DNA of 64,000 bases from Chrysopilus asiliformis (Eukaryota > Arthropoda > Insecta > Diptera > Rhagionidae): the NCBI GenBank assembly GCA_964034945.1, contig OZ035960.1, positions 64,527,970 through 64,591,969 on the forward strand. The letters are read 5' to 3'. Below are positions 19,878 to 28,805 of the stretch, piece by piece. The notes beneath the pieces were generated by a model, which was not told the DNA's origin, did no database searches, and was given only the letters and a program-made list of their open reading frames with translations. Each line of letters begins with the position of its first letter. The stretch's first letter is position 1. The position numbers were made by a program, and so were the translations under genes.

Positions 19878-22800
19878 TTGGCTTTAATCGATACAGGTTC
19901 AACGGTTAGCATTTTAAACGAAAACAGATTCCCTAAAACCAAATATGAAATAATAGATAGAGAAAAAGTTATAATTAACACAATTCAGGGAGAAGTAAAT
20001 AAACCTAATTTTTCAGTGGCAACGCAATGTCCAATAGAATTTAAATATCCCAATAATGCAAGATTCAAATGGATTGCCATGTTATTAAATAAACCATACG
20101 ATTTATTAATTGGTATGGATTGGATACAGAAAAACGTAAAAGTAATCGATATAGTAAATCAAGTCATTGTAATGACCAATGAAGTGAGTCTTCCATTCTT
20201 AACAAAAAACCTGACAGAAGAAGTTAATGTTATGGAAGTAAGCGAAGTTCAAAATCTTCAATTGGAGCATTTAAATGAAAAAGAAAAAAATTTAGTTACC
20301 AAATTATTGGAAAAGTATCATAAACTTCTCTTTAAGGAAGGAGATATATTAACAAGTACGAAAACTATTGTTCACGAAATAAAAACGACCACAAATGATC
20401 AAATAAATTCGAAATTATATCGATATCCAGCAAAACACGAAGCAGAAGTTAGAAAGCAAATGTTAGAGATGGAAAAACAGGGTATTATTAGAAAAAGTCA
20501 TAGCAGGTACAGTTCACCAATTATTGTAGTGCCAAAGAAGAAAGATAACTCAGGAATTGAAAAATTTAGAATTGTAGTAGATTATAGAAGATTAAATCAA
20601 ATTACAATTGACGATAAGTATCCGTTACCAAATATTGATAGTATTCTAGATAAACTAGGAAAAGCTCAGTATTTTAGTACGATAGATTTAGCGAAAGGAT
20701 ACCATCAGATTTTAGTAGCAGATAAAGATATAGAGAAAACAGCATTTGTCACCCCCGCAGGATTATATGAATATGTAAGGATGCCGTTTGGTTTAAAAAA
20801 TGCCCCGGCTACATTTCAAAGATTAATTAATGACATTCTTAGAGAATACATAAATCAAATATGTGTAGTTTACCTGGACGACATTTTGATTTTTTCGACG
20901 ACTTTAGAGGAACACATTAAATCTTTAGAAAAAATTTTCGTTAAACTCCAACAACATAATTTAAAGATTCAAATAGATAAATGTAGTTTTTTGAAAAAGG
21001 ATACAGAATTTTTAGGACATGTTTTAACTAGTGAAGGTATAAAACCGAACCCAGATAAAATTAAGAATATTCAGGATTTAGAATTACCAAAAACAGAAAG
21101 ACAATTAAAAGGATTTTTAGGAGCAACAGGTTATTACAGAAAGTTTATAAAAGATTATTCAAAAGTAGCATATCCGATGATTAAATATTTGAAGAAAGGA
21201 AGTAGAATTAACAAAAATGATCCTCAATATATTGAAGCATTTGAGAATTTAAAAGCTTTGATTACTTCACACCCAATATTAAAATATCCAGAATACGATA
21301 AACCATTTGTTGTTACAACAGATGCGAGTGATTATGCCATAGGCGCGGTTTTGTCACAACAAGGACATCCAATTTGTTACGTCTCCAGAACTCTTAATGA
21401 TCATGAAAAAAATTATTGTACCACAGATAAAGAATTTCTAGCTATTATGTATGCAGTTAATTATTTTAGGCCGTATTTATATGGAAATAAATTTAAAATA
21501 GTAACAGATCACGTACCGATTAAGTATTTAAATAGCAAATACAAAGGCAAAGAATTTTCCCAAAGACATCAAAGATGGTTATTAAAACTTCAAGAATTTA
21601 ATTATGAAATAGAGTATTTACAGGGAAAAGAGAATAAGGTAGCTGATTTTTTAAGCAGAATTGAAAATTCAGATAGAATTAATGAAAACAACGATACAGA
21701 ATCTAATTTAAATCTTTCGGATGATACAATGCATTCCGTTGATGAACAATTGTTAGATCACATAGGTATCAAAGACGAAATAGTAAATAAATATAAAACT
21801 CAAATCATTCTAACTTATAGTCCAGAAAAGGAAATTGAGATTTCACATAATCGAAGAATTATTGAGGTAGATCCATTACAAAGTGAAGATTCATTAAAAG
21901 ACATTTTTATTCGTTACATTAAACCAGGTTGTACAGGTATCTATTCAGAGGTCACTGATACGGATTATAATAAAGTTCAATTAATACTAGTATCTATGTT
22001 TACCAATAACAGAAAAATTAAATTTATAAAATGTTCTAAAAGAGCAAGGGAAATCCAAACCGAGGAGGAGATACATAGACAGATCTCTCTATACCATACA
22101 ATTGAATCAATGCACAGTGGAGTAAATGAATCTTATTATAGTTTAAAAGACAAAATATATTATCCAAAACTACAGGAACATGTAAGATTAATTATTAGTA
22201 ATTGCAGAAAATGTCAAGAAATAAAATATGATAGAAAACCTATTAAAGCAAAATTTATGTTGACCGAAACACCAAATGCAAAGAATGAAATTATTCATTT
22301 AGATATCTTTCATTTTAAGAAACAAGCATTTTTTACTGTAATTGATAAACTAACGAAGTTTGCAGCAGCATATAAAATAACAGATAGAAATTGGAGAACA
22401 AAGAAATCTCTAATGATGGAACATTTCGTAAAGTTCGGTAAACCAAAAAAGATAATAATGGATAATGAATTTAGGGCAGAGCAAATTTTAGAATATTTAA
22501 GAGAAGAAAATATTGAATACCACTTAACAAAACCAAACAGTCATACAGGTAATTCTGATATAGAAAGAATTCACTCAACCCTCTTAGAAAAACTAACAGG
22601 AATTGATGATAATGATCTTTCAGTAGAAATGAAGATGCAGATGGCTATAGGAAACTATAACAATCGATATCATTCATCAATAAAATGTACCCCAAATGAC
22701 GCTAAAGAAAAAGTACAAGTTTCTGATCTCCAAGATAGGTTAAATAAAATGAAAAATAGTATGTTAAATAAAAGAAATGCAAATAGGGAAGATTATACTG

Positions 22801-23012
22801 AAAATAGACTAATAGGACCAATTAGAAATTACAAAAGACTAAGACATAAAGATGAAACGTATTACAAATATAAACAGTTACGAAACGTACATAAGACAAA
22901 TATTAAAAGACCATTAAAACTTACAGATCCAGCACATTATAATAATGCTATTATTAGTAATGCCAGCAATGCCAGCAACGCAAGCATTGTTGCAAATCAA
23001 TCCAATATATGA
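19878..23012 (+). CDS. pol: errantivirus Pol (protease, RT, RNase H, integrase)
   Basis: 1044 codons from the first ATG; the frame is open from 19806, so it is most likely made by -1 frameshifting from gag. Domains in order: aspartic protease with LIDTGSTVSILN (residue about 4); RT with FRIVVDYRRLN, IDLAKGYHQI and catalytic YLDDILIFS (about 331); RNase H with TTDASDYAIGAVLSQ (about 480); an integrase with an HHCC zinc region (MHSGVN to CRKCQE, about 745-790); and a DDE core (LDIFHF about 807, MDNEF about 860, SDIERIHS about 895). No break is seen. The end overlaps env by 68 nt in another frame. Confidence 0.93.
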   Translation: MALIDTGSTVSILNENRFPKTKYEIIDREKVIINTIQGEVNKPNFSVATQCPIEFKYPNNARFKWIAMLLNKPYDLLIGMDWIQKNVKVIDIVNQVIVMTNEVSLPFLTKNLTEEVNVMEVSEVQNLQLEHLNEKEKNLVTKLLEKYHKLLFKEGDILTSTKTIVHEIKTTTNDQINSKLYRYPAKHEAEVRKQMLEMEKQGIIRKSHSRYSSPIIVVPKKKDNSGIEKFRIVVDYRRLNQITIDDKYPLPNIDSILDKLGKAQYFSTIDLAKGYHQILVADKDIEKTAFVTPAGLYEYVRMPFGLKNAPATFQRLINDILREYINQICVVYLDDILIFSTTLEEHIKSLEKIFVKLQQHNLKIQIDKCSFLKKDTEFLGHVLTSEGIKPNPDKIKNIQDLELPKTERQLKGFLGATGYYRKFIKDYSKVAYPMIKYLKKGSRINKNDPQYIEAFENLKALITSHPILKYPEYDKPFVVTTDASDYAIGAVLSQQGHPICYVSRTLNDHEKNYCTTDKEFLAIMYAVNYFRPYLYGNKFKIVTDHVPIKYLNSKYKGKEFSQRHQRWLLKLQEFNYEIEYLQGKENKVADFLSRIENSDRINENNDTESNLNLSDDTMHSVDEQLLDHIGIKDEIVNKYKTQIILTYSPEKEIEISHNRRIIEVDPLQSEDSLKDIFIRYIKPGCTGIYSEVTDTDYNKVQLILVSMFTNNRKIKFIKCSKRAREIQTEEEIHRQISLYHTIESMHSGVNESYYSLKDKIYYPKLQEHVRLIISNCRKCQEIKYDRKPIKAKFMLTETPNAKNEIIHLDIFHFKKQAFFTVIDKLTKFAAAYKITDRNWRTKKSLMMEHFVKFGKPKKIIMDNEFRAEQILEYLREENIEYHLTKPNSHTGNSDIERIHSTLLEKLTGIDDNDLSVEMKMQMAIGNYNNRYHSSIKCTPNDAKEKVQVSDLQDRLNKMKNSMLNKRNANREDYTENRLIGPIRNYKRLRHKDETYYKYKQLRNVHKTNIKRPLKLTDPAHYNNAIISNASNASNASIVANQSNI

Positions 23013-24474
23013 AGAGTTAGGATATATAAAAATTAAGCTTCATGATGTCGAAATAGTTAATGAAACAAACATAATTTTACATATTATTAATCCCAATGAA
23101 ATTTCTAATATTTTAACAAAAATTGAAGAAAACGTTAAGCAAGTAGACTTCGACAATAAAAATCTAATAGAAGAAGAAATTAAAACTATCAGAGCAAAAA
23201 TTAAGTCGATCATACCTAAAATAAATAGGAAGAAAAGAGGTTTATTAAATTTTGTAGGATTAGCTTCAAAATGGTTATTTGGTACAATGGACGATTACGA
23301 CAGACAAGATATACTAGAACATTTAAATACGCTTGAATATAATGACAGAAATGCTATTAGTACATTAAACCAACAAATTTCAATAAATTCACATTTTAAC
23401 GAAACAATAAATATGATAAAAGAAGCAATATATAATGACAGAAATAAAATAATAAAAGCAAATAATGAATTTGTTAAAGTTAACAAAGAAATTTTAAATC
23501 ATGCTCAATATTTAGATTATATAATAAAATTAAGATATTTAGAAAATAAGGTAAATCAAATACAAGATAATATAGCTTCAGCTAAATATAATATGATACA
23601 TCCAAGTTTATTAACTGCAGAAGAATTGGAAACTTTTAAAATAGATTTTTTTAAACTAAAACTGATAAAAATGGGAGTTATTGAATACAAAGATCAGTCG
23701 ATAATTTTAGCAATTAAGATTCCGAAAAATTATTTGAAAACAGAATTAAAATTAATTATGCCATTACCCAATACAGATAGTTTTGAAATTATGGATAAGA
23801 AGGAATATATTGTTGTAATTAATAATAAAACTTATACATATAAAGAAAACACTATACTAAACGATTTGAAAATCAGTAAAAATTGTATTTGGAAGAATTC
23901 ATGCAAATTGAAATATAATAATGAAACAAGAATTGAAGTATTAGATGAAGAAACATTATTAGTAATAAATGCTATAGACGAAAAACTAGTTCAAAATTGT
24001 GATGATAGGAATATATCCCTAAATAAAAATTATTTGATTATATTTAATGATTGTGAAATGAAACTTATGCAGGAAACATTTTATAACAAAAAGGAAGTTA
24101 TTCATGAAAAATATTTCTACCAAAATGAAAAAATTAATCAATCATTCATAAAAACTTTAACATTCGATAATATTGCAATTAAGCATTTTGATAACATAAA
24201 GCAAATAGAAGAGCTGCAAAAACATAAAATTGTATCTTACGGAATTAATATAATAATTTTCATAATTGTAATTATATTAATAATCATTATATTTTGTATA
24301 TGCAAAAAGACAAAGATTGAATTTTTAAACAAAAGAATTCAGGAGAATTCTTACTCTTACCGGGGAGGGGTTATATATCCGACGCCGACAGTAATTGAAG
24401 ACAAAACAAAGGTTGTCGAAGGAATTTCCATAGAAAATGGACCACCGACGCAAAGAACAAGTAGAGTTTTCTAG
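22945..24474 (+). CDS. env: errantivirus Env (F-type glycoprotein)
   Basis: 509 codons in the frame overlapping the end of pol. A hydrophobic start (MLLLVMPAMPATQALL) could act as a signal peptide. A furin-type RKKR at about residue 96 is followed by a GLLNFVG fusion-peptide-like stretch. A membrane segment of mostly Ile/Val lies at about 432-452, with a short cytoplasmic tail whose last 35 codons are inside the 3' LTR. This matches errantiviral Env, related to baculovirus F proteins. In this group Env is usually made from a spliced RNA, so the first exon may lie upstream. No break is seen. Confidence 0.88.
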   Translation: MLLLVMPAMPATQALLQINPIYEELGYIKIKLHDVEIVNETNIILHIINPNEISNILTKIEENVKQVDFDNKNLIEEEIKTIRAKIKSIIPKINRKKRGLLNFVGLASKWLFGTMDDYDRQDILEHLNTLEYNDRNAISTLNQQISINSHFNETINMIKEAIYNDRNKIIKANNEFVKVNKEILNHAQYLDYIIKLRYLENKVNQIQDNIASAKYNMIHPSLLTAEELETFKIDFFKLKLIKMGVIEYKDQSIILAIKIPKNYLKTELKLIMPLPNTDSFEIMDKKEYIVVINNKTYTYKENTILNDLKISKNCIWKNSCKLKYNNETRIEVLDEETLLVINAIDEKLVQNCDDRNISLNKNYLIIFNDCEMKLMQETFYNKKEVIHEKYFYQNEKINQSFIKTLTFDNIAIKHFDNIKQIEELQKHKIVSYGINIIIFIIVIILIIIIFCICKKTKIEFLNKRIQENSYSYRGGVIYPTPTVIEDKTKVVEGISIENGPPTQRTSRVF

Positions 24475-24707
24475 GAAAACTGATTAGAAGAGAAAAATGC
24501 ATCTTATGCATTTTTCAAGATAAATCTTTGTCTTCGTGCATCATAGAAGTTAAGCATTAAGTTAGTTGATTGTAAATCGCCGAGCTATAACCATTCCGCT
24601 TTCAATAAAGTATATTAAAGAATTAAACTGTGTTTTTTTATATATTATAATCAACAGTAGTTCAAAGTTGATTTTTTTTAATAAAGAAACCGTGTGAAAT
24701 TATAATT
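24368..24707 (+). repeat. errantivirus 3' LTR
   Basis: Preceded by a purine tract CGGGGAGGGG (24361-24370) that blends into the LTR start. No difference from the 5' LTR was noticed by eye. The env stop at 24472-24474 lies inside it. Confidence 0.85.
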
Positions 24708-24738
24708 CGCGCGGTCTTCTCAACCTAACCTAACCTAC
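24708..24738 (+). other. LINE 3' tail with AACCT repeats
   Basis: CGCGCGGTCTTCTC followed by (AACCT) repeats and AC, directly before the LINE's right target duplication. The tail matches the insect-type telomere repeat (TTAGG)n on the opposite strand. Confidence 0.75.
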
Positions 24739-24895
24739 TCTGTGTCGCTAAAATTTCTGTCTTTTCAAAATCTGGTTCATGTCCATGTGTTTTGTAATGT
24801 TCAACTAAGGCTGTGTGTGGTATGTCATCGGGTATTTTCTTTTCTCTTGTTCTCTTTAAGTCGTTTATGTGGTTACCAATTCAACATACCCCCCA

Positions 24896-25716
24896 ATTCT
24901 ACTTTAAATATTTTAGTCTTTTAACCTTTTAACGCAGCTTAAAAGGAAATTAAAAGATTTCGCATTCTACTTAAAAGGTTATAAGATTGTCAAAAACAGC
25001 TGATCTTTTAACTGGTGTGGTGAAAATTGTTATAAGATTTTAAGGCCATTAGGTATTCTACAATTAAGGTTAAAAGACATTTCTAACCTAAAAATTCTTT
25101 TACGTTATAAGGTGATCTGAAGGTGCTTAAATAGCTACTCAATTTCATTTTCATTCATTTAATCTAAAAAATTGAACGTGTTTTGCTTGCAGCAATTCTG
25201 AACGAGGTAGAGAATTTGATTGATAGAAGATCTAGGAAGTGAGTAACATTTTAATTTGTTCAGTTTTGTCATAATACGAGTACATGCATTAAAATTTATT
25301 TTTAGTCAAATCGAAAGGATAACCAACAGACGTTTGAGAGATGTTATGGATCCATTCTCGGTATCAGAGAATTTGTTTCGCAAGTCTTATCGAATGCCAC
25401 AAGAATTGGCTTTAAAACTAATTCAATGTTTGGAGCCTTTTAACAATAATTTAAACAGTCAAATACCATTTCACATCCGAAATATTCCATAATTAAATAA
25501 TTTTTTTGGTATTTTGTTTGCGCGCAAACAGAAGATTTCACTTGAGAAATGTCATTTCGCAGGTATTGCCAGAGCGTAAAAATAATTACCCTCTTTTAAC
25601 ATTTTAGTCTCAATTTTCACCACAAACATTTAAAGTAGAATAGCAATTCTTTTTAATCCCTTATAAACTTTTGACTTAAAAGTTTATAAGATCTTTTAGA
25701 ATATTTAAAGTAGAAT
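24896..25716. mobile_element. Harbinger remnant inside the Penelope endonuclease
   Basis: Ends are inverted repeats ATTCTACTTTAAATATT.TA (24896-24915 and 25697-25716). Repeats of the type CTTTTAACCTTTTAA/CTTATAAACTTTT lie just inside both ends. It carries the N-terminal exons of a Harbinger-like nuclease. The target duplication is not clear, and the host codons missing around it suggest a deletion at insertion or later. Confidence 0.7.
25187..25492 (+). pseudogene. Harbinger/HARBI1-like nuclease N-terminus, spliced, truncated
   Basis: An exon (about 25187-25238) reads AILNEVENLIDRRSR. A GTGAGT donor at 25239 and TTTTTAG acceptor at 25315 define a 77-bp intron. Exon 2 (25316-25492) reads RRLRDVMDPFSVSENLFRKS, RMPQELALKLIQCLEP and SQIPFHIRN, the N-terminal layout of HARBI1-like proteins. 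The frame stops before the catalytic region. It is only about 30% similar in style to the copy at 6324, so a different family. Confidence 0.65.
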
Positions 25717-25990
25717 CGAGGGGATAGTTTAGGTTGCACTTTATGTTATTTTCTCTGTTTCCTTTGCATGGAATCTTATAAATTACATTTGTTTGTTTTA
25801 ATTTAGGTATAGGGTCTTTTAATTTACTATATATATCGCGTAATGTTGTTTTGTTTCTGTATGCTAACATTGTATTTTCTGTGTGTTCTTTTAATGTTTT
25901 AGTTATTCTTTCTGTAACATCTTTGACATAAGTTATGCTCCTATAGATATAGGTGTCATTACTTCTATCAATTTGTGTAAGTCACGGCAT

Positions 25991-26257
25991 ACAGACAACC
26001 AAGGTATGCTGTAAACTCAAATCTGACATTTCGTTGCTACGTCACTTGTGCCGATTAGTTCGTCAAGTGCAGAAGGAATTTTGTATTCTGGATGGTTTTT
26101 TTTAAATTTGTGCGATCTAAATAAGATATTTGTAAATTAGTGGACTGATTGCATTAAATAGTGATCAATAAACATAAAAATTAATTAAAAAAAAGTCGGC
26201 ACAAATGACGTCACACCTGACTATCAAAAGTTTACAGCATACCTTGGTTGTCTCTGT
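25991..26257. mobile_element. 267-bp TIR element in the Penelope protein
   Basis: Near-perfect inverted ends of about 27 bp (ACAGACAACCAAGGTATGCT at 25991, complement ending at 26257 with two extra bases), flanked by Penelope codons on both sides. The centre is AT-rich and non-coding. No superfamily is assigned. Confidence 0.75.
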
Positions 26258-26970
26258 GGAGTTTTATCGTTGTTGCTTCTAGTTCTTTGCAATTTGGTAA
26301 TTAGTTTTTCCGGGTAATTATTTTCAAGTAGTATATTTTTAAGTATTTTTTTGTTTTTAAGGTGGAATTTGGGTGAACTAAGTGTAAGGACTGTTTTTAT
26401 GAATTGTTTTGCTGTGTTTATTTTTTGTGATTCAGGGTGGTTGGATAGGTAATTGAGTATGCGGTTCGAAGTGATTGCTTTTTGGTGCCAATCTGTGTCG
26501 ATGGTGTTGTTATGATTTCTAATACATGTGACATTAAGATATGGCAGTTTGTTGTTATGTTCAATTTCGTGTGTGAATTGGATTTTTGGGTGAAAGGAAT
26601 TTAATTTTAGTAGGGTTTGATCTATTTTATTTTTTGGGATAATCGCAAATATATCGTCTACATATTTTACAAAAAGTTTGGGTATAAATTGTAAGTCTGT
26701 AAGTATACTATCTAGCAAATTTTGGGTGACTATATCTGCAATTATAGAAGACAAAGGGTTACCCATTGGGATACCATATATTTGTCTGTAAAATGTGTTG
26801 TTACAGGTGAAGAAATTTGTGTCTATTAAGCAGAACTTCAAAAGTTGCATAAAAATATTTTTTGGTGTATTTGTTCTAGTAGTAATGGTTTCCCATTTTT
26901 TACTAATGATGTTGATGGCCAAGTCTACAGGGATGCTAGTGAATAATGAAACAACATCAAAACTAACCAT
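26258..26970 (-). pseudogene. Penelope reverse transcriptase core
   Basis: Begins MVSFDVVSLFTSIPVD, the catalytic-Asp motif, followed by YGIPMGNPLSSIIADI and the second catalytic box YVDDIFAI at 26664-26653. Then come LPYLNV and the thumb with LNYLSNHPESQK. Penelope RTs are related to telomerase and use an attached endonuclease for target-primed reverse transcription. The frame is lost where a 267-bp TIR element interrupts it at 26257. Confidence 0.9.
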
Positions 26971-26990
26971 TGTTTCTGTTTCATCGATTG

Positions 26991-28195
26991 TTATGTTAGA
27001 AATCTTGTTTTTTCAAATGCGTTATTTATGTTGTATTTATCATTTTGAGTGACTGATTTTAGGCAATAAGCTATCATTTTAGACATGTATGAACCGGGTG
27101 TGTTTATGGTTGATACTATTGGTCTTAAGGGGATATTTTGTTTATGAATTTTTGGCAATGCATATAGTTTCGGCGCAGTGGTGTTATATTTGGTTAACTG
27201 GTTTTTCTCATGTATGTTAATTAGTTTGTTATTATAAAGTAATCTACTAAAGTAGTTATTTCTGTTTTGGAGTTTTGTTGTAGGGTCTTCTTTCAGTTCC
27301 AGATAGGTGTTCTTATCCTGTAATAAGGAGTTTATTTTTTTGGTGTAGTCTGTTTTGTACATCAATACCACGGATTTTCCTTTATCACTAGAAGTAACAA
27401 TGATATTTTTATTTTTACTTAGAAAAAGTTTGGCGTCTTTAAAAATTCGTTTTATAATAGTGTTTATCGTTTGTTGTTTTTGACTAAGCTTTATACTCTG
27501 GTTATTGGATACAATGTTTGCAATTTTTGTTCTAACTATTTCTTTGGTCGTTAATTGTTTTTATGATTTCCTCAACATCAGCGATTATGTCAAACAGTGG
27601 AAACTCTTTGTTATTAGGTGGGGGTGCAAATTTTGGTCACAGAGATAGCAACCACATAATTTCTTTAGGAACAGGATTGTCAGTTAAATTGGTGAAACAA
27701 TTATTGTCAAGTTTTAAATTTAATTTTTTAAGTAACTGTGTGTATAGAATGTCAAATTTGTTGTCATGTGTCATGTTATGTGTTTTAAATATTTTGTCAA
27801 AGGTACGTTTTTGAGTAGTCAGAAATTCATCAGCTACATGTGATGGAAATTCTCGTAAAATCTGTTCTTGTAGTGTATAAAGTTTCTCGTTTGCATTGAA
27901 AGTGAGGGAACATTTTTGTTTTATAATGATGTTCAATAATTTTTTATGGAAATTATATATGATGTTTTCTATGTTGTTATTGTACTTACTGTCATTTATT
28001 ACAAATTTTTTTATGTTGTTTGTGCTATTTTTTAAGAAATTTGGAATGATTGTGTGTTTTCTGCATTTTAATAGGAAGTTTCTGCTAGTTTGTAGTTTAG
28101 CTGTTACTTTTACTTGTTTGGCATATTCTTTGAGTAGTTGTGTTTTGTTCTTTCCGTATTGTATTAGTGTTTGGGTGTATATTGTGCTCTCTTAA
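26991..28195 (-). pseudogene. Penelope protein, N-terminal region and RT fingers
   Basis: The minus strand is open from about 28195 without an ATG (a stop lies just upstream), as if translation started in a spliced leader. Visible are a KLQTSRNFLLKC then IPNFL segment and, at 27680-27640, NLTDNPVPKEIMWLL. After a frameshift near 27630 and a second break near 27550 the frame resumes at 27371 with PKLYALPKIHK and LRPIVSTINTPGSY, the first conserved RT motifs of Penelope proteins. It ends at 26991 by another frameshift. At least three breaks make it a pseudogene. Confidence 0.8.
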
Positions 28196-28801
28196 ACGAC
28201 AAAATAGAAAATAAAAACAAAAGGAAAAGAATTCCCTCTGACGATGACGAACACAACGATGACAACAAACGAATACGATACTGAGACTGAGTGAACACTA
28301 CTAAGAAAGAAAAACTGTTATTGTGCTCACTGTGATTTAAGCAATCAGCTGGTTTCAAAAATATATTTTTTTAGTTCAATTAGCCATATTGTGACGTCGT
28401 GTTTAATTTATTATAATTGTTTATTTATTTTCATTATCTTCGATTCATTTTTGTTGTTAAGTTTACAACGTGCTTAATGTTTTTATTTTTATTTTTGCTG
28501 ACCTATGAACATAAGCGTTCAAGTCTTTTTACACTGAAAATAACATAAACGCGACATGCAATTTTTCCAATAAATAATTTGTAAGTACCATTAAATCAAA
28601 GTAACAACAAACATTATATATTTCACATTGTGAGGATTTTTATTGTATTTAGATATAAGGCTCCTGAAGATGGTCACCATCGTGACCGAAACGTTGAGCA
28701 TCGTCGAAATAAAAACAACAAAAGAAGGAAAAAATTGATTGCTTTTATTTAACACCTTGTAAAGCTAAATTTGGACCGATTAGCCCGTCGAACACACCAT
28801 A
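28190..28801 (-). repeat. Penelope terminal pLTR, right copy
   Basis: About 610 bp, uninterrupted, inverted relative to 10785-12650. Only scattered differences are seen by eye. It contains the leader from which the Penelope protein would be expressed. A 64-codon frame shared by both copies (28358-28164 and 12461-12655) looks like a by-product of the repeat. Confidence 0.8.
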
Positions 28802-28805
28802 GATA

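Larger units (their letters stand above)
18271..24707 (+). mobile_element. ZAM-like errantivirus (gypsy superfamily with env), apparently intact
   Basis: 6.4-kb plus-strand element with two LTRs that look identical by eye (about 18271-18610 and 24368-24707), a primer site TGGCGCAGTCGGTAGGAT immediately after the first LTR (the tRNA-Ser type used by 17.6/297-like elements), and three large open frames: gag, pol and env. The junctions share CGCGCG, and the target rebuilds to a GCGCGC site, the preference described for ZAM. Open frames and identical LTRs suggest a recent insertion. It is an insect endogenous retrovirus-like element. Confidence 0.9.
12664..24738 (+). mobile_element. I/LOA/R1-type LINE with RNase H, interrupted by an errantivirus
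   Basis: Plus-strand LINE flanked by TCTGTGTC at 12656-12663 and 24739-24746 inside the Penelope coding region. It has a 5' UTR, an ORF1 with the domain Pfam calls DUF4780, and an ORF2 with endonuclease, RT, RNase H and a C-terminal zinc motif. The GC content is clearly higher than in the surrounding DNA. The 3' UTR runs to 18270, is split by the errantivirus, and resumes at 24708-24738, ending in CAACCTAACCTAACCTAC. Several frameshifts and internal deletions make the copy dead. Confidence 0.85.
24747..25985 (-). pseudogene. Penelope linker and GIY-YIG endonuclease, core lost
   Basis: 25960-25740 reads DTYIYRSITYVKDVTERI, SKLKDP and NVIYKIPC, the linker and first strand of the Penelope GIY-YIG endonuclease. 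A Harbinger remnant follows at 25716-24896. On the far side, 24888-24747 reads HINDLKRTR, HTALVEHYKTHGHEPDF and TEILATQ, the domain's C-terminal half. Residues expected between KCN and GNHI, including the catalytic YIG strand, are missing, so the insertion came with a deletion. The last codons lie at 12655-12624 beyond the LINE. Confidence 0.85.
10753..28801 (-). mobile_element. Penelope-like element (PLE) with inverted terminal pLTR copies
   Basis: Flanked by the 12-bp duplication GATATTAGTTAT at 10741-10752 and 28802-28813, inside the gag-only BEL. A terminal block is present twice in inverted orientation: 28190-28801 and, read on the plus strand, 10785-12650 (the left copy is enlarged by insertions). 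The left copy has an extra ~32 bp at its outer end. The protein region runs from about 28195 to 24747 on the minus strand and finishes at 12655-12624, interrupted by a LINE, a Harbinger remnant and a TIR element. Penelope elements with inverted pLTRs are known in flies. Confidence 0.85.
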
